Below, piece by piece: positions 1 to 6,724 of a stretch of DNA of 32,298 bases. The position numbers were made by a program, and so were the translations under genes. Source of the DNA: an uncultured Phycisphaerales bacterium (GTDB lineage Bacteria > Planctomycetota > Phycisphaerae > WQYP01); NCBI GenBank assembly GCA_903845195.1, contig CAIMWO010000014.1, positions 1 to 32,298 on the forward strand, given 5' to 3'. The notes beneath the pieces are model-generated. The model did no database searches, had not been told where the DNA came from, and worked only from the letters and a program-made list of their open reading frames with translations. How positions within the stretch are numbered: the first letter of the stretch is position 1; each line of letters begins with the position of its first letter.

Positions 1-90
1 CGTTTGATCCGGCACATCGCGTCCAGACAAACACGCTCTTTCGTCGACATCAAAAGCTCACTCATCCGGCCGGTATACCCCAGCCACGGC

Positions 91-135
91 GGTGACACTT
101 CTATTTGAGCTATGGGGTGACAATTCTACTTGCGC
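91..135. repeat. Tandem imperfect 20-bp repeat, IS-end-like
   Basis: Two direct copies (91-110 and 116-135) match at 17 of 20 positions and are separated by 5 bp. Both begin GGTGACA and end in a GC after a TTG. Closely spaced repeats of this kind, with GGTGACA cores, occur at the ends of IS21-type elements, so this may be the inner edge or the scar of an insertion lying to the left. No transposase can be read in positions 1-90 in any frame. The remaining bases up to the nuoI start show no other feature. The IS assignment is inference. Confidence 0.4.
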
Positions 136-199
136 ACAACAAGTGTGATTTGAGGACGTTCGCGTTGGGGCGGTGGATTTCTTATAATTCGGGGTTCTT

Positions 200-805
200 A
201 TGAGCGAGAGCCAGACGAAAAATTCTTTGCGGTTGCCGGCGATTTCTGCGCGTGGGTATTTTGCGGATGTGGTGCAGTCGATCACGTCGATTGCGATCGG
301 GCTGTCGATCACGCTGAAGTATTGTTTTTCGAAGACGGTGACAATTCAGTATCCGGAGCACAAGCTTGATTTTTCGCCGCGGTACCGGGGGATTCATGAA
401 TTTGAGGCGAGCAAGTGCATTGCGTGCGATCTGTGCGCCAAGGCGTGCCCGGTGGATTGCATCTATATTGATTACACGGGGCGGGGCAAGAATGCGCAGT
501 TGACGCGGTATGCGATCGATTATTCGAAGTGCATGTTCTGTGCGCTCTGCACGGAGCCGTGCCCGACGGAGTGCATTCACATGGGGCGGCTGCACGATCT
601 TTCGGCGTATAGCCGGGAGGAGATGGTGGTGGAGTTTATGGATCTGGATCGGCAGGGATTGCGAACACCGGTGCCGCTGTGGATGCAGAAGGAGAAGTTG
701 CCGGAATGGGCGGCGGCGGAGAAGGCGCGGGTGATGGCGGGTGAGCTTTCGCCGACGGCTTCGGATGCGGATATTAAGCCGCCGCAGTCGGTGAAGCGGA
801 AGTAG
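200..805 (+). CDS. nuoI: NADH-quinone oxidoreductase subunit I (NuoI)
   Basis: This is the 201-residue ferredoxin-like subunit of complex I, which carries two [4Fe-4S] clusters (N6a, N6b) passing electrons through the peripheral arm toward quinone. Both cluster motifs are complete: C73-x2-C76-x2-C79-x3-C83-P and C111-x2-C114-x2-C117-x3-C121-P. An amphipathic N-terminal helix (about residues 20-45) precedes them, as is usual for NuoI. The last 35 residues are a charged tail without a known role. The ATG at 200 is preceded only by a weak GGGG. It opens a same-strand cluster with nuoA and nuoB, an unusual order because nuoI normally lies near nuoH and nuoJ. Family assignment is secure. Confidence 0.95.
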   Translation: MSESQTKNSLRLPAISARGYFADVVQSITSIAIGLSITLKYCFSKTVTIQYPEHKLDFSPRYRGIHEFEASKCIACDLCAKACPVDCIYIDYTGRGKNAQLTRYAIDYSKCMFCALCTEPCPTECIHMGRLHDLSAYSREEMVVEFMDLDRQGLRTPVPLWMQKEKLPEWAAAEKARVMAGELSPTASDADIKPPQSVKRK

Positions 806-834
806 GAAGAGGTTGCCGGGAAGACGGGATTGGG

Positions 835-1206
835 ATGATGGATGTTGAGATCACAGGATCGAAGAGTCTGCAGCGCACGTGGGTGTGGGTGGGGGTGATG
901 CTGGCGTTTGCGGTGGGGATTTTGGCGGCGGGGTGGTGGGGATGGGCGGTGGTGCGGGCGTATCCGTTTTTGCGGGTGCATGTGTTGGTGGCGGAGATCG
1001 TGACGGGTGTCGGGGCGACGATGTGTTTGGCGGGGGCGATGGAATTGGCGGATCGGTGGATGGAGGTGGGGCAGCCGCGGGGGTGGGTGAGGTGGTCGGT
1101 GGCGCTGGGCAAGCGGGTGGTGCTGGTGCTGGAGCTGGCGACGATGGGCGTGGCGCTGGCGGCGGCGGGGGTGTTGATATTCGGCTTTAAGATTCCGGGC
1201 GTGTAG
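835..1206 (+). CDS. Small three-helix membrane protein, unknown
   Basis: I do not recognise this 123-residue protein. Three hydrophobic stretches are visible, at about residues 14-41, 47-67 and 91-120, with a short basic loop (PRGWVRWS) between the second and third. It lies between nuoI and nuoA, 29 bases after nuoI and 12 bases before nuoA, so it is probably co-transcribed and may be an accessory membrane factor of complex I. That role is inferred from position only. It does not resemble NuoJ, NuoK or NuoH. There are two adjacent ATGs (835 and 838) and only a weak G-rich ribosome binding site, so the exact start is uncertain. Confidence 0.7.
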   Translation: MMDVEITGSKSLQRTWVWVGVMLAFAVGILAAGWWGWAVVRAYPFLRVHVLVAEIVTGVGATMCLAGAMELADRWMEVGQPRGWVRWSVALGKRVVLVLELATMGVALAAAGVLIFGFKIPGV

Positions 1207-1218
1207 GATAGCGACGAT

Positions 1219-1686
1219 ATGGGCAATCTGATCACTATTACGATCTTCATGGGGCTGGGGGCGTTCTTCGTGTTTTTCAACATGACGGTGGGGGCGTTGG
1301 TACGGCCGAAGTTGCCGAACGCGGACAAGGCGCTGGCGTATGAGTGCGGGGAGTTGCCGATCGGTCAGAGCTGGGTGCAGTTTGATCTGCGGTTTTACAT
1401 TGTGGCGCTGGTGTTTTTGGTGTTCGATGTGGAAATCGCGATGTTTTATCCGTGGGCGACGATTTTTCAGGAATACAAGTTGCCGGCGCTGGTGACGATG
1501 CTGACGTTTTTTGCGGTGCTGATGGTGGGATATGTGTACCTGTGGCGGTTCGGGTATTTGGAATGGGTGCGGAGCAGCGTGACGACGAGTCTGGCGGCGC
1601 GGGAGGCGACTTCGGTGAGCAGTGAAAAGTTGAGCGTGCTGGCGCGGCGGGATCCGGAGCAAGTGGCGAAGACGGTTAATTTGTAA
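1219..1686 (+). CDS. nuoA: NADH-quinone oxidoreductase subunit A (NuoA)
   Basis: NuoA is a small membrane subunit of complex I near the quinone site. It has three transmembrane helices (about residues 3-26, 57-80 and 88-110). The diagnostic loop [12 protein letters not shown] (about residues 41-52) is followed by the conserved [18 protein letters not shown] stretch, whose acidic residues are typical of the family. At 155 residues it is longer than many NuoA proteins because of a roughly 40-residue polar C-terminal tail. AGGA stands nine bases before the ATG. nuoB follows directly. Confidence 0.95.
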   Translation: MGNLITITIFMGLGAFFVFFNMTVGALVRPKLPNADKALAYECGELPIGQSWVQFDLRFYIVALVFLVFDVEIAMFYPWATIFQEYKLPALVTMLTFFAVLMVGYVYLWRFGYLEWVRSSVTTSLAAREATSVSSEKLSVLARRDPEQVAKTVNL

Positions 1687-1700
1687 ATTTGGGGCTGTGC

Positions 1701-2231
1701 ATGGCGTGGATTGAAAATCGATTTGAAGAAGGGTTGATCGTCACCAGTGTGGACTGGGCGCTCAATTGGGCGCGGGCCAGCGCGATCTGGCCGATGACGT
1801 TTGGACTGGCGTGTTGCGCGATCGAGATGATGGCGGTGGGATCGAGCCGGTTCGATCTGGACCGGTTCGGGGCGGGGGCGTTTCGCGCGACGCCGCGGCA
1901 GGCGGATTTGATGATCGTGGCGGGGACGGTGACGTACAAGATGGCGTCGCGGGTGCGACGGTTGTACAACCAGATGCCGGAGCCGAAGTACGTGATGGCG
2001 ATGGGGGCGTGCACGATCGGCGGTGGGCCGTACTTTAAATGGGGATATCACGTGGTGAAGGGGGTGGATCTGGTGGTGCCGGTGGATGTGTATGTGCCGG
2101 GATGTCCGCCGCGGCCGGAGGCGTTGATTGAGGGGATCATGCGCTTGCAGGACAAGATTCGGGGGCAGACGGTGGGGCGGAAGATGCCGAAGGGCGGGGA
2201 GTTGGCGACGGCGTTGCCGGTGAATGTGTAG
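1701..2231 (+). CDS. nuoB: NADH-quinone oxidoreductase subunit B (NuoB)
   Basis: NuoB is the complex I subunit that holds the terminal [4Fe-4S] cluster N2 and donates electrons to quinone. The four expected ligands are present: tandem C38-C39 in [10 protein letters not shown]104 in GACTIGGGP and C135 in VPGCPPRPE. The frame is open back to a TTG at 1689, only two bases after the nuoA stop. I chose the ATG at 1701 (176 residues) because GGGG lies about six bases before it and MAWIENRF is a normal NuoB N-terminus. nuoC and nuoD do not follow; the next gene is on the other strand, so the rest of complex I must be elsewhere or left of the window. Confidence 0.95.
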   Translation: MAWIENRFEEGLIVTSVDWALNWARASAIWPMTFGLACCAIEMMAVGSSRFDLDRFGAGAFRATPRQADLMIVAGTVTYKMASRVRRLYNQMPEPKYVMAMGACTIGGGPYFKWGYHVVKGVDLVVPVDVYVPGCPPRPEALIEGIMRLQDKIRGQTVGRKMPKGGELATALPVNV

Positions 2232-2254
2232 CGCTGGCGGGATTGGGGGAAGGA

Positions 2255-3199
2255 TCAGATAGTTTTGCGGAGTTCGGCGAGCATTTCGTTGAGGACGGTT
2301 TCGAGGGGGAGGGCTTCGAGGTTGCGATCCTCGGGGGCGGGGGCGCGGAGAATGTTTACGGAGGGGCCGACGGGGCGCCATTGGATGTCGTTGCTGGGGC
2401 CGAAGAGGGTGATGACGGGGACGCCGGTGAGGGCGGCGAGGTGGGTGACGCCGGAATCATTGCCGAGGAAGAGGCGGGCGCGGGAGATTTTTTCGGCCAG
2501 TTCGTAAAGACCCATGTGGAGGTACCAGGAGAATTCGCTCTGGAGCTCCTGCACGTATTTGGCGCCCCAGCGTTCCTGCTCGGCTTCGCCGAGGATGAAG
2601 GTGGGGAGGAGGCCGTTGCGTTTGAGGGTGTGGCCGAGGGCGAGGAAGTTTTCACGCGGCCAGCATTTGGCGATGCCGCCGGAGCCGGGGTGGATGAGGA
2701 TGGGGCCGTCGGGGTTGAGGCGCGCCAGCGGCGGAGGGGACGGGGTAAGCGCAAGGGCGGCGAGTTGCTGGCGGTGCCAAGCGGTGATGTGCTCGGGGAA
2801 ATCGGCGGGAGGGAGCGGGTTGAAGAAGAAGAGGGAGTCTTCGATGGGGCGGGTTCGGTTTTTGATTTTAGCCAGGGCGAGGCGGGCGTTGAGGGCCCAG
2901 GGTCCGGTGGGGGAGGAGACGGCGGAGATCAGGAGGTCGCAGTCGGCCCAGGAAGGAAGGGAGTTGGGGGTGTCGGGTGATTCGGGCAGGATGCACCAGC
3001 GGGTGTAGTCGCGATCTTCGTTGGACGCGTAGGCGTCGGTGAAGCCGAGCATGGTGAGGAGTTGGCCGAAGCTGGAGCGGGTGACGAGGGTGAGGGAGTT
3101 TTGGCCGTCGTTGCGGAAGCGCTGGCGGAGGGATTGCAGGAGTGGGGCGATGAGGATGGTGTCGCCGAGGGCACCTTGATGAACGACGGTGATTTTCAT
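2255..3199 (-). CDS. Glycosyltransferase family 9 (heptosyltransferase-like)
   Basis: This 314-residue protein has the GT9 architecture of two Rossmann-like halves: GALGDTILIAPLLQSL near the N-terminus (about residues 9-24), then HPGSGGIAKCWP (170-181) and GNDSGVTHLAALTGVP (246-261) with FGPSN (266-270) in the nucleotide-sugar binding half. The family includes LPS core heptosyltransferases, which transfer heptose from ADP-heptose to the growing core on the cytoplasmic face of the inner membrane. The acceptor here cannot be told. Its ATG overlaps the mnmA stop codon by one base (TAATG), so translation is probably coupled to mnmA. Confidence 0.88.
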   Translation of the reverse strand: MKITVVHQGALGDTILIAPLLQSLRQRFRNDGQNSLTLVTRSSFGQLLTMLGFTDAYASNEDRDYTRWCILPESPDTPNSLPSWADCDLLISAVSSPTGPWALNARLALAKIKNRTRPIEDSLFFFNPLPPADFPEHITAWHRQQLAALALTPSPPPLARLNPDGPILIHPGSGGIAKCWPRENFLALGHTLKRNGLLPTFILGEAEQERWGAKYVQELQSEFSWYLHMGLYELAEKISRARLFLGNDSGVTHLAALTGVPVITLFGPSNDIQWRPVGPSVNILRAPAPEDRNLEALPLETVLNEMLAELRKTI

Positions 3200-4371
3200 T
3201 ATTCGGAGACCTCATCGATCCAGCCGCCACCGAGGAGGCGCTGGGTGCCGTCGGGTGCGGGCTGGGCGTAGCAGACGACGGCCTGGCCGGCGGTGATGGC
3301 GGAGACGGGGGTGTCGAAGCGGACGAGGAGGTGGTCGGGACCGGTCATCATGGCGGTGGCGGGAGTGGGTGGGGAGTTGTAGCGGATCTTGGCAAAGACG
3401 CGGAGGGGGTGTTCGGTGGGTGGGGGCCCGGCGATCCAATTGACTTCGCGGGCGGTGAGGGCGCGATGGAGGAGATCTTCCTTTTGGCCGACGGTGACGG
3501 TGTTGTGGACGGCGTCGATGGCGGTGACGTAGATGGGGCGGCCGAGGGCGACGCCGATGCCTCGGCGCTGGCCGATGGTGAAATGCTGGTGTCCGGCGTG
3601 GGTGCCGACGACTTGGCCGCCCGCGGTGATGACGTTGCCGGGGCGGACGGTTTCGGGGGATTTTTTCTGGACGAGGCGGGCGTAATCGTTGTCGGGGACG
3701 AAGCAGATTTCCTGCGAGTCGGGCTTGTTGAAGACGGGGAGTTTGAGGTCCTGGGCGATCTGGCGGACTTCGGATTTTTTGAGGTCGCCGATGGGCAGGA
3801 GCATGCGGGGGAGTTCGGCGGGGGGGACGCCGAAGAGGACGTAGGACTGGTCTTTGGAGTGGTCCTGGCCGCGGAGGAGGTGGGTTTCGCCGTTGACGGT
3901 GACCGTGCGGGCGTAGTGGCCGGTGGCGACGAAATCGGCGCCGATGGCATGGGCGTAGCGGGAGAGTTTGCCGAACTTGAGGTATTCGTTGCAACGGACG
4001 CAGGGGTTGGGGGTGCGGCCGGAATTGTACTCGCGGACGAAGTAATCGATGATCCCGCCGAAATCGTGCTGGAAGTTGAGGGCATAGAAGGGGATGTCGA
4101 GGATGCCGGCGACGTAGCGGGCGTCGGCGGCGTCGGAGGTGGAGCAGCAGCCTTGGTGGGAATTATGAACTTTGAATTCTGAATTCTGAAAACTGGGGGT
4201 GGGGGGGGTGGGCGCAGGGGTGGGAGCGGTTTGGCATTCGTCGGCGGGGTCGTTGCCGAGGCGCATGAATACGCCGATGCAGTCGTAACCTTGCTTCTGG
4301 AGCAGGGCGGCTGCGACGGAGGAATCGACACCTCCGGACATGGCGACGACGACTTTTTTCTTTTGGCTCAT
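3199..4371 (-). CDS. mnmA: tRNA-specific 2-thiouridylase MnmA
   Basis: MnmA adds sulfur to U34 of the Lys, Glu and Gln tRNAs after adenylating the base. The PP-loop SGGVDSS lies at residues 12-18. The two catalytic cysteines are C124 (in NPCVRCN) and C223 (in DSQEICFVP). GHYAR (151-155), TIGQRRG (265-271) and the C-terminal beta-barrel are also present. An unusual extra loop at about residues 47-72, Pro/Thr-rich and then repeat-derived, splits the first domain before GCCS. The 390-residue length is slightly above the usual 360-380 for that reason. GGAAG lies nine bases before the ATG. It is the first gene of a two-gene unit with the GT9 gene. Confidence 0.95.
   Translation of the reverse strand: MSQKKKVVVAMSGGVDSSVAAALLQKQGYDCIGVFMRLGNDPADECQTAPTPAPTPPTPSFQNSEFKVHNSHQGCCSTSDAADARYVAGILDIPFYALNFQHDFGGIIDYFVREYNSGRTPNPCVRCNEYLKFGKLSRYAHAIGADFVATGHYARTVTVNGETHLLRGQDHSKDQSYVLFGVPPAELPRMLLPIGDLKKSEVRQIAQDLKLPVFNKPDSQEICFVPDNDYARLVQKKSPETVRPGNVITAGGQVVGTHAGHQHFTIGQRRGIGVALGRPIYVTAIDAVHNTVTVGQKEDLLHRALTAREVNWIAGPPPTEHPLRVFAKIRYNSPPTPATAMMTGPDHLLVRFDTPVSAITAGQAVVCYAQPAPDGTQRLLGGGWIDEVSE
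4159..4194. repeat. GAATTC-rich dispersed-type repeat inside mnmA
   Basis: On the mnmA strand this reads as overlapping TTCAGAATTC-like units, translated as SFQNSEFKVHNS (about residues 60-71). The peptide pattern QNSEF/IQNSKF is a common signature of short AT-rich repeats scattered in many bacterial genomes. Its AT content is far from that of the surrounding gene. It lies in a loop of MnmA where family members vary in length and keeps the reading frame. Confidence 0.5.
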
Positions 4372-4446
4372 GCGTTGGGCTTCCGGGATTTCAGATCAGA
4401 GATCGATCGCCCCTTTGGGGCTCGGCGGCATCTTGTGGGCCTTTTT

Positions 4447-4473
4447 CCAGGGGTTCCCTTTGGTCACCCCTGG
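4447..4473. repeat. Perfect 8-bp inverted repeat (hairpin)
   Basis: CCAGGGGT (4447-4454) and ACCCCTGG (4466-4473) are perfectly complementary with an 11-base loop. The right arm overlaps the beginning of the 64-bp tandem repeat. No T-run follows on either strand, so this is more likely a REP-like mobile hairpin than a terminator. Confidence 0.6.
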
Positions 4474-4586
4474 CTATTTACGCGGGCCCCGTTGGGGCCA
4501 AAGAGGATTTCAACAGCGCCGCTTTGGTCTCCCCTGGCTATTTACGCGGGCCTCGTTGGGGCCAAAGAGGATTTCAACAGCGCCGC
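4459..4586. repeat. Two tandem 64-bp repeat units
   Basis: Units 4459-4522 and 4523-4586 are identical except at two positions. Each contains an internal hairpin (in the first unit GGCCCC-GTT-GGGGCC, at 4485-4499) followed by AAAGAGGATTTCAACAGC. The near identity points to a recent tandem duplication. The unit looks like a dispersed palindromic element rather than coding DNA. Confidence 0.85.
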
Positions 4587-4714
4587 ATTATATGAAAAGG
4601 GCGGGCAAGAAAGAATCCTGTAGAATGGGGGTTTGAGAGGGTGCGGCAAATTTTCCGGGAGAGGTCTTGGCAATACATGCCTGACAGGGCTCCGGACCGG
4701 TATGTCAATACAGT

Positions 4715-5194
4715 ATGCCGCTGTATTATGTCGAGATGCTGCAACGTTGGATCATCCGTAGTATGTTCATGTTGCCCATCCTCTTTTGCGTGGGCGGGTG
4801 GGGGTGGAATGGAATACATTCTGGTTGGGTCTCGTATTCTTCTCATAACGGCGATTGGATCGAGTGCGCGACTCGTGCTGGCCTCGTCGGAGTGGGCTGG
4901 GGATCGCACATTAAAATGAATGTATATAATGAGGGATGGCGGTGTGTAGTCAAAGATGCAACTGGTGACCGTTTTTGGCCAAGGGACACTCCGGAGCGCC
5001 ATTTTTTTCTCGGATTTGACTTCCACCATTATGTTGATGCGGGTGACCAAAAGAGCTTTTTGTACGCGCCGTATTGGTTTTTCATCCTCGGTTTCTCTGT
5101 CATCTTGTACTTTGTCTGGCAGAAGACTCGACCGAAGCCCAATCCTAGGAAGGCTTTTCCGGTCGAAGTTGGCAAGGCTTCTGGATCAAGTTGA
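4715..5194 (+). CDS. Small membrane protein, unknown
   Basis: This 159-residue protein is not a named family that I can identify. It has a hydrophobic N-terminal segment (about residues 13-31), a Trp/Gly-rich middle and a second membrane helix near the C-terminus (about residues 117-135, YAPYWFFILGFSVILYFVW) followed by a Lys/Arg/Pro-rich tail. Planctomycete genomes carry many proteins of this layout, with a short Trp-rich extracytoplasmic domain between two helices. No convincing ribosome binding site precedes the ATG at 4715; the in-frame ATG at 4736 is an alternative. It is less G-rich than the neighbouring genes, which may indicate a different origin. Confidence 0.55.
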   Translation: MPLYYVEMLQRWIIRSMFMLPILFCVGGWGWNGIHSGWVSYSSHNGDWIECATRAGLVGVGWGSHIKMNVYNEGWRCVVKDATGDRFWPRDTPERHFFLGFDFHHYVDAGDQKSFLYAPYWFFILGFSVILYFVWQKTRPKPNPRKAFPVEVGKASGSS

Positions 5195-5213
5195 CTTGAC
5201 TGCGAACCAAGTG

Positions 5214-5262
5214 CATGGCTGACGCCCCCCCAGGGCGCCTGCCCCGTAAGGCATGGCACACG
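5214..5262. repeat. CATGGC-type dispersed repeat, intergenic copy
   Basis: The right part of this element (CCTGCCCC, eight bases, GCATGGCAC, ending near 5259) closely matches the sequence at 5866-5888 inside the downstream methyltransferase gene. The two are therefore members of one repeat family. Its left part, GTGCATGGC, is a degenerate inverse of the right end. Confidence 0.55.
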
Positions 5263-5302
5263 AAACGGAATTTGGCGTGCCCGATTGAGAAAGGGATTCT
5301 AA

Positions 5303-6550
5303 ATGGCGGAGATGCCGGCGTATTGGAAGGTGGTGGAGACCGCGGTGGTGGGGGAGGGGTTTGTGCGCGGGGTTTTTTCGGGGCCGGTGCGGCTGAACAG
5401 GAGCACGCGGTACAAGAAGGTGGTGGTGCGGCCGGTGGTGATCAAGGGGGAGCGGATGCTGTCGTTTTCGTACTGGGACAGCAAGCACGATACGACGAAG
5501 AATGTGAAGCCTGAGGCGGCGGGGGAGATTTTGCGCGAGGTGCTGGCGATTGGATTTGCCAATGTGCATCTAAAGACGGCGGGGGAAGAGGTGGACGTGC
5601 GGCTGACGAAGAAGGGGGAGGCGTTGATCGGGCGTACGAAGGTGGCGGTGGAGGAGGTTGAAGCGGGGCCGCACAACCGGGTGAAGGAATTGCCGCTGAT
5701 GGAGGGGCGGGCGGACCGGGTGCTGCAGGTGATGGGGATCATGACGGCGGACGGGAAGGTGAGGCCGACGATGCGGGGGAAGTTCACGCAGATCAATGAG
5801 TTTTTGAAGTTGCTGGAGCATGTGCTGGGGGAGGTGGTGAAGAGCCAAAACATGCCCAGCGGGGCCCCTGCCCCACTGGGCATGGCACCCAGTGGGCCTC
5901 CGCTGCAGATTTTGGATTGCGGGTGCGGGGCGAGTTATCTGACGATTGCGACGCATCATTGGCTTAATGATGTGAAGGGGATTCCGACGAAAGTGCTGGG
6001 GGTGGATTTCAATGATGAGTTGATACGGAAATCGACGGAGCGGTCGGCGGAGTTGCATTGCAGGGATCTGGAGTTTGCGGCGGGGAAGATCGGGGCGCTG
6101 GAGCAGGTGCGCCCGGACATTGTGCTGGCGCTGCATGCGTGCGATACGGCGACAGATGATGCGCTGGCGCAGGGGATTCGCAGCGGCGCGAAGTTGATTC
6201 TGGCGGCGCCTTGCTGCCATAAGGATATGCACGGGAAGTTGAAGGCGGAGGTGCTGGGGCCGATCCATCGGCAGGGGATCTTGCATCAGCGATTGGCGGA
6301 TGTGGCGACGGATGCGTTTCGGGCTTTGATTTTGCGGATCATGGGGTACAGGGCGGAGGTGATTGAGTTTGTGGCGCCGGAGCATACGGGTCGGAATTTG
6401 ATGATTCGGGCGGTGAAGGGGGTGCCGATGGGGGAGAAGAAGTTCGTGGCGGAGTATGAGGCGATGAAGGCGTTTTTTGGGGTGACGCCGTATTTGGAGA
6501 CGGTTTTGGGGAAGTCGTTTAGCACTACAGCGTTAACGACCGTAAATTAG
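5303..6550 (+). CDS. SAM-dependent methyltransferase (class I)
   Basis: This 415-residue protein has a roughly 180-residue N-terminal region of unknown fold, then a Rossmann methyltransferase domain. Motif I is ILDCGCGASYLT (about residues 203-214), the acidic end of beta 2 is VLGVDFND, and LHACDTATDDAL and LAAPCCHKD follow. This LHACDTATD pattern is characteristic of the methyltransferase domain 32 group (METTL25/RRNAD1-like), whose substrates are mostly unknown. The junction between the two regions (about residues 183-197) is encoded by a palindromic repeat. A GAGAAAGGG ribosome binding site lies about seven bases before the ATG. The target, RNA or protein, cannot be inferred. Confidence 0.82.
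   Translation: MAEMPAYWKVVETAVVGEGFVRGVFSGPVRLNRSTRYKKVVVRPVVIKGERMLSFSYWDSKHDTTKNVKPEAAGEILREVLAIGFANVHLKTAGEEVDVRLTKKGEALIGRTKVAVEEVEAGPHNRVKELPLMEGRADRVLQVMGIMTADGKVRPTMRGKFTQINEFLKLLEHVLGEVVKSQNMPSGAPAPLGMAPSGPPLQILDCGCGASYLTIATHHWLNDVKGIPTKVLGVDFNDELIRKSTERSAELHCRDLEFAAGKIGALEQVRPDIVLALHACDTATDDALAQGIRSGAKLILAAPCCHKDMHGKLKAEVLGPIHRQGILHQRLADVATDAFRALILRIMGYRAEVIEFVAPEHTGRNLMIRAVKGVPMGEKKFVAEYEAMKAFFGVTPYLETVLGKSFSTTALTTVN
5851..5884. repeat. Palindromic repeat inside methyltransferase gene
   Basis: CATGCCCAG (5851-5859) and CTGGGCATG (5876-5884) form a perfect 9-bp inverted repeat around a 16-base loop. It is translated in frame as the linker QNMPSGAPAPLGMAPSG. It shares its right half with the intergenic copy at 5214-5262. 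Confidence 0.7.
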
Positions 6551-6580
6551 CCACAAATGAACACAAATAAACACAAAGAT
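6551..6580. repeat. Three imperfect 10-bp ACACAAATAA units
   Basis: The sequence right after the methyltransferase stop is three tandem units: CCACAAATGA, ACACAAATAA, ACACAAAGAT. Similar AACACAGAT-type arrays are frequent as short dispersed repeats in bacterial intergenic DNA. The following 140 bases up to the next gene contain a TCTATATAGA palindrome (6639-6648) but no clear promoter. Confidence 0.6.
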
Positions 6581-6724
6581 TGAGTTAGAAGAGGATAGAA
6601 GATAACTGTCTGGTGAACGGAAAGTCGGTCCGCGGCGTCTATATAGATAGAGAGGGAGGAAAACCGGCCCTCGGTCGATACAATAGGCAGTGAATCGTCT
6701 GCTCCGGATTCAAGGAGTTCAGCC

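Larger units (their letters stand above)
4372..4714. other. Intergenic region with hairpins and tandem repeat
   Basis: This is the gap between the mnmA start and the next plus-strand gene. It holds the 64-bp tandem repeat described separately, a CCCC-TTT-GGGG hairpin near 4411-4421, and further G/C-rich inverted repeats. Open frames across it on both strands translate to repeat-like Gly/Pro/Arg-rich peptides and are not genes. The last 120 bases show no clear promoter. Confidence 0.6.

Noticed and set aside
1..90. End of a transposase gene
   Set aside because: All six frames were read; none shows a DDE or IstB-like C-terminus in the available 90 bases.
577..1662. Long minus-strand His/Arg/Pro-rich frame across nuoI-nuoA
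   Set aside because: Its composition is the mirror of G-rich coding sequence; the plus strand holds clear complex I genes.
2243..2980. Plus-strand frame following nuoB that could have been nuoC
   Set aside because: The peptide is Gly/Glu/Val-rich antisense of the GT9 gene and has no NuoC features.
3331..4182. Long plus-strand frame opposite mnmA
   Set aside because: It is Gly/Asp/Val/Glu-rich, the typical antisense composition of a high-GC gene; mnmA motifs are on the other strand.
6639..6648. TCTATATAGA palindrome as the promoter or operator of the 679-residue membrane protein
   Set aside because: No matching -35 box at a normal distance, and the palindrome is short and AT-only at its centre.
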